DNA of 64,000 nt from Austropuccinia psidii. Lineage: Eukaryota > Basidiomycota > Pucciniomycetes > Pucciniales > Sphaerophragmiaceae. The stretch spans positions 28,084,612 to 28,148,611 of the forward strand of contig JALGQZ010000011.1 in assembly GCA_023105745.1 (NCBI GenBank), in the 5' to 3' direction. Positions within the stretch are counted from its first letter, which is position 1. Each line of letters opens with the position of its first letter. Below the pieces are notes generated by a model. It was not told the origin of the DNA. It was given only the letters and a program-made list of their open reading frames with translations, and made no database searches. Below are positions 23,489 to 35,620 of this stretch, piece after piece. A program made the translations under genes and the position numbers.

Positions 23489-24522
23489 GTGGGTTTGTTA
23501 TCAATCACCACTTCTTTTATGCAGGAATTTCCAGCTGTATAACCTTTTTCCCTGTTTTGTTTGGTTTCAATAAGTCGTTCCTTTTTCATTTTTGAGAAAT
23601 AAAGTTGACTATTACTCAGCTGTGGTATGTGGGAGTATGATTCCATTATATCAGATTTGAATTTGATATTTTCTATATCTTTTGAATATTCAGAAAATAT
23701 TGATCATGTATCATCTCAATTTTCTTCATTCACACTCTCTTTGTTATAATCAGGTGCATTTTCAATGTTAATTTAATTCATATCCCCTTTTTGGACATGT
23801 ATCAGCTAAATGGGTGGTATGTCAGAAAATATAAAACTTCCTGCTTGTTTCTTCAGATTTATATCTCATATCACTAGACTTTTAATTGGGGTTTTTTTCC
23901 ATAGACTCTTTCCAAGGTGTATTAAATTGTGTTTTGAGATTCATTCTACTAGAACCAATTTTTGTTCTGGTGGTTACTGATCCTAATATTTTCTGCTGAT
24001 TCTTTTTCATTAGTCCTACTTTTTACAGAATGTTCTAAATAACCTCCAAATCATCTCAGAATTTTTCTATGGATAATAAATTATGAAATGTCAGGATATA
24101 GTGCTGTTGGACTGCCTTTTTATTGGCAAAACCATGGTAAACCACTGTCTTTGTCAGAATTAAAATTTGTAAATTTAAAGACTGCTTCAACTTTACATCT
24201 CCAACAATCATTTGCCCATTTTTTTGTGATTTGGGTTTTCCATCAAGGCCAGCTTTGGTGTCCATGTGCTTGTCTTAGCTTTATATACCATCTATGAGCT
24301 GATTTGGTAAGAAAGGTGTTAAATCTTGCTGTTACAAATCTGTCTGGTAATTCAAATTTTTCCTGATCATTCCAATACCTCTGATAAATTCCATATGGTA
24401 ATAATATCATTAACCACTTAAGTGGGGCCATTCTTCAAGCTTCTGTACTTTTTTTAACAAGTTTTGGCCCATAGCTGGTTCCATGTTATGAAAGGAAGTG
24501 GAACATTATTTCCTATTTGTGA
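23489..24522 (-). pseudogene. Old Gypsy element: gag remnant
   Basis: Minus-strand pieces match gag of the other elements. KLEEWPHL, then LPDRFVTARFNTFLTKSAHRWYIK (about 24250-24450, the retrotransposon gag core), and a degraded zinc knuckle near 23790-23835 (THLADTCPK, first cysteines gone). Several stops and shifts. The gag N-terminus was separated by insertion of the element at 24528-34210 and resumes at 34216. Confidence 0.7.
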
Positions 24523-24527
24523 ATTTT

Positions 24528-25957
24528 TGTCAGCCTGTGACTCAAAACCAGAGTACAAGCATGACAGCCAAAATACCATAAACCAATGGTATAGCCAAGA
24601 TACCACCAAAACATGGAACTGAGCCAAATTAGCTCAGAAGGTATCAAAGGAAAGAGGAAACTCACCCCTTTCTGAAAATGTAAGTCCCATCACCATAGGA
24701 CAAGAAATAACAAAGTTATTCCTGCTCAAAGTCATTGCTGAGCATAAACCTTAATTTTCACCTCTCATCTGAAATCTAGAAGGAGAGGCTTAACCCCATC
24801 AAATGGGTATTCAAAATGAAGCTCTAAACCAGGGCTATCCAATGGTACCAGCCAAACTGAGCTAGCACCAGTATTACTTGAGTTATGGTCAAATTCAGAC
24901 CAAATAAGGGTGAACAAAACATTCACCTCTCATCTAACTTTTACAGTTTTAGTGTGAGATACTTAAAGTGGGGTCTTTTTGGAAAGAGCACAATCAGGGC
25001 TATCTGATGGTGCCATCCATTTCCTCATAACTCAACTACAACAGAAGTTATGGGCCAAACAAGCTTAATACAGCTTTTGACCAGACCACGCCAATATACA
25101 AAAATACTTGTACATGGGATAACTTTGTCATATTTAATGATAACCATGTCAATTTGGGTATCATTGTGTAGAGCCCATACAGGGCTATTCAATGAACCAA
25201 CTTTGAGCTTGATAACTCCAAAACTGACAAAGTTATGACCATTTTAAGGTCAAAATCCCACCTGCTGTCAGATACAGCCTTACCATGGGATAATATCCCA
25301 TAACCATGAATATGAGGTGTCAAATAGACGAAGAAGCATGTTTTTACTTCAATACCTCATATGTCAGTCAATACTGGGGTCCCATACAGTTTCTGTACAG
25401 CATTCTACGCGTCATACACGTCAGAATCAGGCTGTGAGGTCCCCAGATGAAAATTTTCACCCTGTATTGGTGAAAACTGCCCAGATGTGGTTTCAAACCC
25501 ACATCTGAGCCCAATACAGGGTATACAGGCTGTTTGCAAACCACAAGCCTGTCCTGGAGAGTGAAAAATCTTCACTTCCTCTACGTGGAAAGGTCTAGCA
25601 GCCTTTCCACCTCAATTTCAGGATAAAAGGAGGGCTTTTCACAGCCAAAACCCTTTCCTCATCCTGCTCTTGAATAACCTACGTAGTAAACTGTCAAAAA
25701 CAGTTTTACTCTTGGTTAATAATCAGGTATAATTATAATCTTAATTATTGTAGACTCTATTATTGTAATCCAACAGATAAAGCCTGCACCCAGGGTTCTC
25801 AATAGCGCTCACCACCACTATTCCTCAATAGTAGAACCCTTTTATTTTATTATAAAACCCTTATAAATCTTTTTTTAAATCATTTTCTACCGTGTCACAT
25901 ACACAGTTAAGGCTGTAATTAGCCTAGTTATACCTTTATCATAGTATCAGCCTGACA
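24528..25957 (+). repeat. 5' LTR (1430 bp)
   Basis: Starts TGTCAGCCTGTGA, ends ATCAGCCTGACA. Equal in length to the 3' LTR. Confidence 0.95.
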
Positions 25958-25960
25958 TTT

Positions 25961-25976
25961 TGGGGGCCTGGCCGTG
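25961..25976 (+). promoter_or_regulatory. Primer-binding site
   Basis: TGGGGGCCTGGCCGTG, 3 nt after the 5' LTR; identical to sites at 949-964 and 44743-44758. Confidence 0.7.
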
Positions 25977-26003
25977 TTTTTTTTGACTTTTTGGACCTTA
26001 CAA

Positions 26004-26057
26004 GTAAGTCTTTTCTCTTTTTTATGACTTATTAACCATTGTTTTTATCTTTTTTAG
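26004..26057 (+). other. Candidate 54-nt leader intron
   Basis: Starts with the consensus donor GTAAGT, has TTATTAACC as possible branch site, and ends CTTTTTTAG before GCGT. The second copy at 870-920 keeps the same pattern with different spacing, which favours a real intron over chance. Confidence 0.45.
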
Positions 26058-26521
26058 GCGTAATTTCTTTGTTTAAATATATATATTATATATATTTATT
26101 CTTTTTATACATACTCATATTTTAAAGAGTATTATTCACGTGGCTAATACCCACTGAATTTGATTATTTTTTGGCGTGTTTTGTATATAAAAACACATAA
26201 GCCATCAATACAGTCCTGTATTCTTGACTGAATAAGGACACCTCTGACTGAAAAACCATCAGTTGAGGCGTGGTCAAGTGTATTGTTAATTCAATAACAC
26301 TTGTATACAAACCACTTTTACAGAGCACACTTGCAAACCACAAGTGTATCTGTGGGATACTGGCACACAAACAGTGTGACAGGGCACCATAAGCTGTATT
26401 TTTGACGTGAAATTGTTAATTCAATTACACTGTCATCATACAAGGGCATATTGTAATAATATACAAGCCCAGAGGCCATTCTTAGACGTGCAAAACCAGC
26501 CTTTTAAGAAGTCTTAACTGA

Positions 26522-27621
26522 CATAAGCCCTCTTTTTCCTGTCTTGATTCAGTGGAAGAAAACTACATCCCACTTGAAACCCAGTCACAGGCCAACACAC
26601 CAGTGACACCCTCAGAACCAGAGGGCAGCAAGGGTAAAGGAAAAAGGCTTAGTGAAGGCCTCATTACAGCCAAGAAGTGGACACCAATAGCCACTCAGAG
26701 GAGTAGAAAACCACGAAACTCTGCTTCAATACAAGGTAAACCAACCTTAACCACTTGTACAGGGAAGATTACAATTATTAACCCAGTTGTAACCTCCAAA
26801 GGCAAACTGCCCAAATCAGCAGATAACAAATTTGTACAAGGCACAGTCAAAGGTAAATACCCTAAGAACATAAAGTTTTTGACTGCTTGCAAACACTGAT
26901 ATGTCCCCTGCATACCTCAGAGACCTTGGCTTCCAAAGGAACCAGCCAGAGGATAGAGCAGGAATGTCTAGAACCAGAAGACCTGAAAGAAGACACATTG
27001 GACACAGTGGTGGATGGCAAAACAATGAGGGAGATAATATCAACCTTGCCATTCACACTCCAATTCAACAGAAACCTCAAACCAGAGGACTGGAAGGATA
27101 TGGATCAAGTTCTTCAAATCCACCAACTCCTCAAAGATTTGTTTCAATGGAGTATGGACAACAAAAGGTTCAACCTAGCAACTCACTGGGCAGAACTGGG
27201 ATCAAGTTGCCAGAAGATCTGTCTCAAAGAGATAGACTTCAAAGACCTTATGGTAATCACCAAGGGTTGGAATCCTACCAGGCAGCACAGACTCCTGGAG
27301 GCAAGGGCACAGAGGATAAGGGAGAATCAAGCCACTATCCAAGCTATAGAAGAACAGTTAACCCAGACAGGGCCTACTCAGATTCCTTCAGGTTCACAAG
27401 GAGCATGCCAAATCAGCTCTCCAGTGGCTTCACACCATTCAGAAACCAGCAGATCAGTGGCCAATAGTCACCATTCTTCACAATTCCAGGAAGGTTCCAG
27501 GAGAAGACAAGGCAACAAGGGCAAAAACAAAGCCTCCTTCAACCAGAGGAGGAAAGAGTCAGACCCCATGATCCAGAAGCTGTTAGATTTGGTAAAAGAA
27601 GTACACAAGAACCAGAAGTAG
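26522..27621 (+). CDS. Spliced gag-region protein (68-nt intron)
   Basis: The frame is open from 26522 to 26852, then joins across intron 26853-26920 (GTAAAT...CACTGAT...CATACCTCAG) to 26921-27621. The junction moves exactly from one open frame to the other. No AUG is seen at the start (the first start-like codon is GTG at 26552), so initiation may lie in an upstream exon. The product of about 340 residues has a Ser/Pro/Thr N-terminus, a basic SKGKGKR patch, a Trp-rich helical core ([34 protein letters not shown]), a basic GNKGKNK patch and a C-terminal helix. The same layout occurs in the element at 39563-46947. Its role is unknown; RNA binding or assembly is plausible. It overlaps the gag-pol frame for hundreds of bases. 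Confidence 0.6.
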
Positions 27622-30600
27622 TTGTAAACCACTCTAGAATCAGTAGTCCTAGTAATAGAAACATTACCCCCACTCAGACTGAAAATAACATTATCACATC
27701 TGAGAGTAACATCAACAGTGACACACTGTGGTTACAAATGTCCCAATATGCTGAGCAATCTGCAAAGCAGGCTACAGAATTTGCAGCTGCCGAAGAGAGG
27801 ATGAGAAAAACTCAAGCCTCATTGGAGCAGATAGTTAAAAACCTTCAGGAAGGATATGCTCAACTGAGAAAAGCCTCTGAAGAAACCAACAAGAGACTGA
27901 ACCAAGTCTCTGAAGAACAACACCATAGTAGCAGGGACAGGGAGTGTCTGAACCAAGACATCAACAAATTGTTTGATGCCTACCATAGCTTAAAGCCCCA
28001 ACCACAAGGCCAAGCTATGGAGAATCCATATCAACCAGATGACATCAAACCAGATGCCATGTTGTTGAATAAGGCAAGATCTCCATCACAATACCAGGAT
28101 GGAGATGGCATGTCTTATTCAGAGAAGGAAGCCTTGAAACAGCTTCCTGAGGCCTCAAGCTGGCCCAAATTCTCTGGATCAGGAGAATATGATCATATGG
28201 AACTCATAGATTATATTGATGGACTCTTCATTGATGTACCAAGCATACCAGATTACTGGATTACTGCTAGACTGAATACTGCATTTAAAGGTCATGCAAG
28301 TATATGGTACACTGAAATGAAAGAAATCCATGGCAGAAGAAATTGGCCATGGTGGAAGAGTCAAATAATCCAAAAGTACAGTAATGGAACTTGGATATGG
28401 CAAAAGACCATGTCATTTGAAAATGACAAATACTCTGTGGACAAAGATCCATATGAGTGGTGTCTTAGACAGTCTAAAAGACTTAAAGCCATTGATCCTC
28501 AGATGAACATCCAAATGAGGAATCACAAACTCCTGACACAACTGCCAGGAGAACTAGAGCATGCAGTAAAGTGCAGATGCAACCAAAATTGCACTCTAGA
28601 TGATATAGCCAATACCTTACAAGACATAAGGAAAAGGACTAATATAGGGAAATTCACCGCATATAGAAGCAGTAGTTTCAAAGAGAAACAACCTTTCAGG
28701 GTGGAGTTTAAAGACAAACCCAGAGAAAAAGTGGCAGAAGTGGCAAAGAAGAAGAATTCTTGTCACAATTGTGGTTCAACAGACCACTATGCCAACAACT
28801 GTCCAAAAGCAAAGAAGAAAGTCTATGCTATAGAAAAAGTCCCTGAAGAAGAACCTCCAACAGAGGATTCTGAATCAGACTCTATGGGTGATGCCATTAG
28901 AGAACCATCTGATGAGGATCAAGACCCAAGAGAGGAATTTCTAGTGGAATACCAAGAGGAAACCCCACTAGAAATCCAGGATATACAGTTGGAAGCAGGC
29001 ATGCCACAAGACACTGCAAACAAGAACTTGTGTAAACATACACAAGATGCACAAACATTCCTGGTTACACCAACCAAAGGAATGGCATATATACATGGAA
29101 CAGCCACAAAAATGACTGTATGTATTGACAATGCTCAGCATCCACTGATCATTGACAGTGGAGCACACTGCTCCATAGTGGCCAGAAATTATCTGGATAA
29201 CCACTTCCCAAACTGGGAAAAAGAACTCTTGCCCACCAGGGCAAAGAACTTTAAGAGTGCATCTGGAAAGATGACCTCTATTGGGACAATTATCAAAGAG
29301 ATAATTATACCCCACAGAAAAGGTAATATCAGACTCAACCCAGAGTTTGTAGTGCTTGAAGATGCCCACATCCAAGGGTTTTTACTGGGAACAGATTACC
29401 AGAGGATGTATGGCATAGATATTTACAATAGTAAAAATAGGCATATTACCATTGGTACTAACAAGGAAAAGAAATTTTCTCTTGATATATACCAGATATC
29501 TTCTCAGGACCCACTGGAAGAACTTCTGAAAGAATTCAGAGAGGGACAGTTTAGCACTGCCCTCACCAGTAAACAAAAGCTAAGTTTACTAAAGATGCTG
29601 AGGAAGAATAGACCAGCATTTGCCATTGGTGAAGAACCATTAGGCAAGATCAAAGGCCATGATATAGAACTATATCTGGATGTGGAAAGGCCTTACCCAC
29701 CCATGTTAAGGAGACCTCCTTACCCAGAAAGTCTGGAGACCAGGAAAGAGATTGAGAAACACATCAATGAACTCCTGGACATGGATGTCATCAGGAAGAT
29801 TGGACACAATGAAATAGTGGAAATCACCACTCCTGTCCTGATCACCTGGCATGATGGCAAGTCTAGATTGTGTGGAGACTTCAGAGCCCTGAACAACTAC
29901 ACAAAAGCAGACAGGTATCCTATACCAAGGATACCTCATGCCTTGGATAAATTGGCCAAAGCCAAATACATAACCAAGATGGATTGTATGAAGGGCTTCC
30001 ACCAAAATGGAGTTAAACCAAAATCCATGAAATTACTCAGAATTATATGCCATATGGGCATATATGAGTACACCAGGATGCCATTTGGCATCAAGAATGC
30101 ACCAGCCCACTTCCAAAGGATGATGGACACCATATTTCAAGAAGAAATAATGGAAGGCTGGATGGTAGTATATATTGATGATATCATTATATACTCAGAG
30201 ACATGGGAAGACCATGTACAATACATAGACAGAGTGCTAAGTAAATGTACACCCATCAATCTGAAAATTTCACTTAAAAAGTGTAATTTTGGCCAACAAG
30301 AGCTACTAGCTCTAGGACATAAAGTCTCAGGCCTTAGTCTGGCAATTGACCAGAACAAAGTAGCAGCAGTACTGCAAAAGCCAGTACCAAAGAACATCAA
30401 AGAGATGCAATCTTTCCTTGGGTTTGCCAGCTACTATAGAAACCACATCAAAAACTTTGCCCACATAACTAGTAGTTTATACAAGTTATGCTCAAAGGAT
30501 GTAGTTTTTGAAATTACCAAGGAAAGAAGGGATGCATATCAGAGGATCAAATATGAACTCACTAATGCACCTGTGCTTATCTTACCTGACTTTGAACTAC

Positions 30601-32759
30601 CATTCAAGTTATATATAGATGCAGCATGCAGTCAAGGCCTAGGAGCAGCCCTTCACCAAAGACAAATTGTGGATGGTGAACCAAGAGAAGGTGTAATATG
30701 TTACATCTCCAGGCAGCTGAAAGATTCAGAAGCCAGGTATGGGGCCACCCAGACAGAATGTCTATGTCTAGTCTGGGCTCTCGAAAAACTCCATTATTAT
30801 TTGGAGGGTGCAGTCTTTGAAGTCTACACAGACTGCACAGCCTTGAAGTCTTTACTAAACATGAAGACTACCAATAGACACATGCTGAGATGGCAAATAG
30901 CCATCCAGGAGTATAGAGGGAACATGACCATCATATACAAGGAAGGTAAAAGCCATACCAATGCAGATGGCCTTAGCAGATGGCCACTGGACAATGTCAA
31001 AAGCAATCCAGCTTATGACCCTGAAGTTGCTGCAAAAATTCCTATCCATTTTATGGAAATAAATAGGAAGAAAAACTTCAGATTCTCTGAATGGGCACCA
31101 GGGAGTGGTACCCTTGACAGTGGAAACACTGATTCAGAAGGGACAGAAACCCCCATACTGGGAATAAGTTCCTCAAAACTGCACAATGAATTTTTCAATG
31201 CAGTACTGAAATCTTATGCTAAACACAAACAGTGTAGCATACTACTCCAACTCCTTCAACAAAAATACAGGAGCCCAGAACTGGAAACCCAGCTGGAGGA
31301 ACCCTGGTTGAGGGCCTATAAGGACAATAAATTCTTCCTTATAGATGGCCTGATTTATCACAGAGAAAAGCACACCAGTGCACTCACAGTGATAGACAGA
31401 AACCACATCTCTTTAATCCTGCAGGAATGCCATGATTGCCCCTATATGGGACACATGAGTGAGGACAGGACTAAAGAGAGGGTAGCAAGCACAGCTTGGT
31501 GGCCCAAGTGGGAGCAAGAGTTGAGTGAATACATCAACACTTGTGAAAGATGCCAAAAGGCAAATAGAAAACATGGGAAGAAATATGGGTTACTTCAACA
31601 CATAGAAGAACCCAAACACCCATGGGAAACCATCAACATGGACTGGGTCACAGGACTTGTCCCAGGAGGCAAAGAAAACTACAATGCCTGCCTAATAATA
31701 GTTGATAGGTTCAGCAAGAGCATGAGATGTCTACCATGCCATAAAGAGGACACAGCCATGGACACTGCTCTGTTATTTTGGAATAACATCATATCCACCT
31801 GTGGAGTCCCTAACATCATAATTAGTGATAGGGACCCAAAATTCACATCTGAATTTTGGACCAATTTATATGACATGCTAGGCACCAAGCTTGCTTTTTC
31901 CACAGCTTACCATCCACAAACAGATGGCCTAGCTGAGAGGATGATCCAAACAATGGAGGACATCCTCAGGAGGTTCTGTGCCTATGGCATGGAATACAAG
32001 GACCATGAGGGATATACCCATGATTGGGTCACCCTCTTACCAGCAGTCCAACTGGCTTATAGCACAAGCCAACACTTTACTACAGGAAAAACACCTGCAC
32101 TGGTAGAGAAAGGGTGGAATCCCATGTTACCTGTGGATCACTTGAAGAAAACCCTTCTGACCATCCACCCCACAGCCAAAGACTTCCATGATATGTGGAA
32201 GAAAGCCTGTGATACTGCTGCCAAATGCATAGCTGAGGCCAAAGAGTATAATAAGCAAAGGTGGGACAAATCACATATGGAACCTGACTTCAAGGAAGGG
32301 GACCAGGTGTTAGTGTCTACACTGAACTTTAACAATCTCAAAGGACCCAAGAAAATGAGAGACTCATTTGTAGGGCCCTTCACTATCATTAAGTTGATAG
32401 GGAAGAATGCAGTAGAGGTCAAGCTCACTGAGGAATTTTCTAGGAAACACCCAGTCTTCCCAGTAAGCCTGGTGAAACCATACTTCCAAACAGAGGAGGA
32501 TAAATTCCCCTCCAGGAAGAAGAACACCACTCCACCAGAGATAGTGGAAGTAGAAGACTCTCCTGGACCTGTGAGTAAAATCATCAGGGCCAGAAAAATC
32601 AGACTTAATCGGAAAGATCAGAGACAATATCTAGTCAGATTCAAGAACCAGACAGCTGACAAAGACAAATGGTTGGCAGAGGATGCCATACCAGATGGGA
32701 ACCTTCATTTAAGGAGATTCAGAGCCTCTAGGAGGACTGAACAGTCTCATCAAGGATGA
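26901..32759 (+). CDS. Gag-pol polyprotein of the chromovirus (one nonsense codon)
   Basis: The frame opens with ATG at 26901, one base after the TGA of the unspliced upstream ORF, and would run to 32759 but for TAG at 27465-27467; the longest uninterrupted part is 27738-32759 (1673 aa). In that part: coiled N-terminus; gag core about 135-330; zinc knuckle C342-X2-C-X4-H-X4-C355; aspartic protease DSGA at 473-476; RT with YIDD at 812-815; RNase H with D961; integrase zinc finger (H1232, C1269, C1272); integrase D1302, D1364, E1400 with exact 35-residue D-E spacing; C-terminal chromodomain about 1612-1660 (YLVRFKNQ...[10 protein letters not shown]). All catalytic residues are present. Chromodomains direct integration to marked chromatin in this clade. 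Confidence 0.9.
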
Positions 32760-32768
32760 GCCTTTTTT

Positions 32769-32780
32769 AGAGGGAGGGTA
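32769..32780 (+). promoter_or_regulatory. Polypurine tract
   Basis: AGAGGGAGGGTA directly before the 3' LTR, the expected start site for plus-strand DNA synthesis. Confidence 0.7.
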
Positions 32781-34210
32781 TGTCAGCCTGTGACTCAAAA
32801 CCAGAGCACAAGCATGACAGCCAAAATACCATAAACCAATGGTATAGCCAAGATACCACCAAAACATGGAACTGAGCCAAATTAGCTCAGAAGGTATCAA
32901 AAGAAAGAGGAAACTCACCCCTTTCTGAAAATATAAGTCCCATCACCATAGGACAAGAAATAACAAAGTTATTCCTGCTCAAAGTCATTGCTGAGCATAA
33001 ACCTTAATTTTCACCTCTCATCTAAAATCTAGAAGGAGAGGCTTAACCCCATCAAATGGGTATTCAAAATGAAGCTCTAAACCAGGGCTATCCAATGGTG
33101 CCAGCCAAACTGAGCTAGCACCAGTATTACTTGAGTTATGGTCAAATTCAGACCAAATAAGGGTGAACAAAACATTCACCTCTCATCTAACTTTTACAGT
33201 TTTAGTGTGAGATAATTAAAGTGGGGTCTTTTTGGAAAGAGCACAATCAGGGCTATCTGATGGTGCCATCCATTTCCTCATAACTCAACTACAACAGAAG
33301 TTATGGGCCAAACAAGCTTAATACAGCTTTTGACCAGACCACGCCAATATACAAAAATACTTGTACATGGGATAACTTTGTCATATTTAATGATAACCAT
33401 GTCAAGTTGGGTATCATTGTGTAGAGCTCATACAGGGCTATTTAATGAACCAACTTTGAGCTTGATACCTCAAAAACTGACAAAGTTATGACCATTTTAA
33501 GGTCAAAATCCCACCTGCTGTCAGATACAGCCTTACCATGGGATAATATCCCATAACCATGAATATGAGGTGTCAAATAGACAAAGAAGCATGTTTTTAC
33601 TTCAATACCTCATATGTCAGTCAATACTGGGGTCCCATACAGTTTCTGTACAGCATTCTACGCGTCATACACGTCAGAATCAGGCTGTGAGGTCCCCAGA
33701 TGAAAATTTTCACCCTGTATTGGTGAAAACTGCCCAGATGTGGTTTCAAAACCACATCTGAGCCCAATACAGGGTATACAGGCTGTTTGCAAACCACAAG
33801 CCTGTCCTGGAGAGTGAAAAATCTTCACTTCCTCTATGTGGAAAGGTCTAGCAGCCTTTCCACCTCAATTTCAGGATAAAAGGAGGGCTTTTCACAGCCA
33901 AAACCCTTTCCTCATCCTGCTCTTGAATAACCTACGTAGTAAACTGTCAAAAATAGTTTTACTCTTGGTTAATAATCAGGTATAATTATAATCTTAATTA
34001 TTGTAGACTCTATTATTGTAATCCAACAGATAAAGCCTGCACCCAGGGTTCTCAATAGCGCTCACCACCACTATTCCTCAATAGTAGAACCCTTTTATTT
34101 TATTATAAAACCCTTATAAATCTTTTTTTAAATCATTTTCTACCGTGTCACATACACAGTTAAAGTTGTAATTAGCCTAGTTATACCTTTATCATAGTAT
34201 CAGCCTGACA
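32781..34210 (+). repeat. 3' LTR (1430 bp)
   Basis: Same ends as the 5' LTR. Starts 21 bases after the stop codon of pol. Followed by the target duplication ATTTT. Confidence 0.95.
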
Positions 34211-34215
34211 ATTTT

Positions 34216-35620
34216 CTACATCTAATAGTTGAGGCTTGAAGCTTCTTATATCCTCTCTTTTCTTTGGGGGTGTAGATATTCTTGCATAAGTGAGCAGCAA
34301 TTCTTCAATTCCATTCATTTTACTGTCAGTAAAACTTGTTTAATTTCTTGATTCATGTTGGAAACTTTGTATTAAGTTGATTAACTTAGTTTTATACAGG
34401 TCTTCTTTGATCAACATTTCTTTCCATGATTCTGTTTTTCTTGTTTTAGCATAGATAATCTGAATCAATATCATTGTTCATTTTGATACTTTCTCTTGTG
34501 AGGTATCAAAACAATTTCTGAAGGAAATTGTATTTGTCTGTACTTTAGTAAATGAGTTTTCAATATCATTAGTTTTTTTAACTACCTTCTTTGATAATAC
34601 TTATGGCTTTGTTTATTCTTGTTTCAATCATGTCATCAATAGATAATTCAAAATGTTTGTTCATCAATTATGTGAGACTTTGAGATATGACCACATATCC
34701 AAAAAAGCTCACAAGAAAAACTTTACAATAAGTATTCTTTTAAATAATTATCATAAAATAAGTAAAAATACCATAAAAAGGCATGAATGCTGAATTAGCT
34801 TAGAATCTGATTAATAAAAATTTGAAATAAGCTACATAATTAGATTCCTCATGATAAGAAACACATATATCATTTTATGGCATATCTGTAAAGTCAATAA
34901 CCAATGAGTAATAAGTAAAAATGTCATAAAAAGATATAAATTATTAGTTATCTCAGAAACCAATGAAACAACACATGAAATAAATTGCACCATTGGATTC
35001 CCAATAAAAGCTAAACAACAAATAATTTTCTTTAATTTCTCTAAAGTCAATACTTAAGCAATTAAGCTGAATATATGCACTTTTATGATCAGTGCATACA
35101 TTCATGGTTTTTAGCTAATATCTCCTGAAATATACATGATAGACAGTTAAACCAAGAATAATGTTAGCATCAAATTACTGTAAGAATACAGATATACACT
35201 TTATTTGACAAGCTATAAACAAGGTTATAACTTGTAAGGATTTGTTGAACACAATTGCTAGAGCGTTTGCCACTTTGTTGTGAAAGTAGTCCAAGCTTAA
35301 AATAAAGTGAATATTCAGGCTCTACTAGTTCATACGTGAAGAATGGGGTCTTTTTATCATAATATTTAAGGTAAAGCACATTAAAATCATGGATTGAAGT
35401 TCAAAATAGTAAATTTTGACAGAAAAGATGAGTTACAAGAAAAATCGTCAAAAATAGAGTTTTGATGATGTAATGAGATTTGCTTGCCACTTTAATAAGG
35501 GCATTCCAAGCTTTTAAAAATAACTCTCTGAATGGATGTAGCATGTATAACTTAATAGATATGAATTATCAGAGTGCAAGCTTAAAATTGATCATTTATT
35601 ATCACTAACTGTAATCTTAT
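34216..35620 (-). pseudogene. Old Gypsy element: gag N-terminus and 5' leader remnant
   Basis: This is the continuation of the minus-strand element interrupted at 24527. About 34216-34700 aligns loosely with the N-terminal gag region seen at 42709-43300, with many stops. The remainder (34700-35620) is AT-rich and shows no coding signal; it may be leader. No LTR of this old element was identified. Confidence 0.5.

Larger units (their letters stand above)
24528..34210 (+). mobile_element. Full-length Ty3/Gypsy chromovirus, family A, 9683 bp
   Basis: It has two 1430-bp LTRs (24528-25957 and 32781-34210), a primer-binding site, a purine tract before the 3' LTR, gag, protease, RT, RNase H, integrase and a C-terminal chromodomain. 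The 5 bases ATTTT flank it on both sides (24523-24527, 34211-34215). By eye the two LTRs differ at about 17 of 1430 positions (~1.2%), mostly transitions, so it is the youngest complete insertion in the window. One nonsense codon (TAG at 27465-27467) in the gag-pol frame is the only clear lesion. Confidence 0.95.

Noticed and set aside
26901..27467. Treating the Arg/Ser/Pro-rich frame at 26901-27467 as a mere shadow of the Trp-rich frame
   Set aside because: It is in the same frame as gag-pol with only one stop between, so I kept it as the N-terminal part of the unspliced product, at lower certainty.
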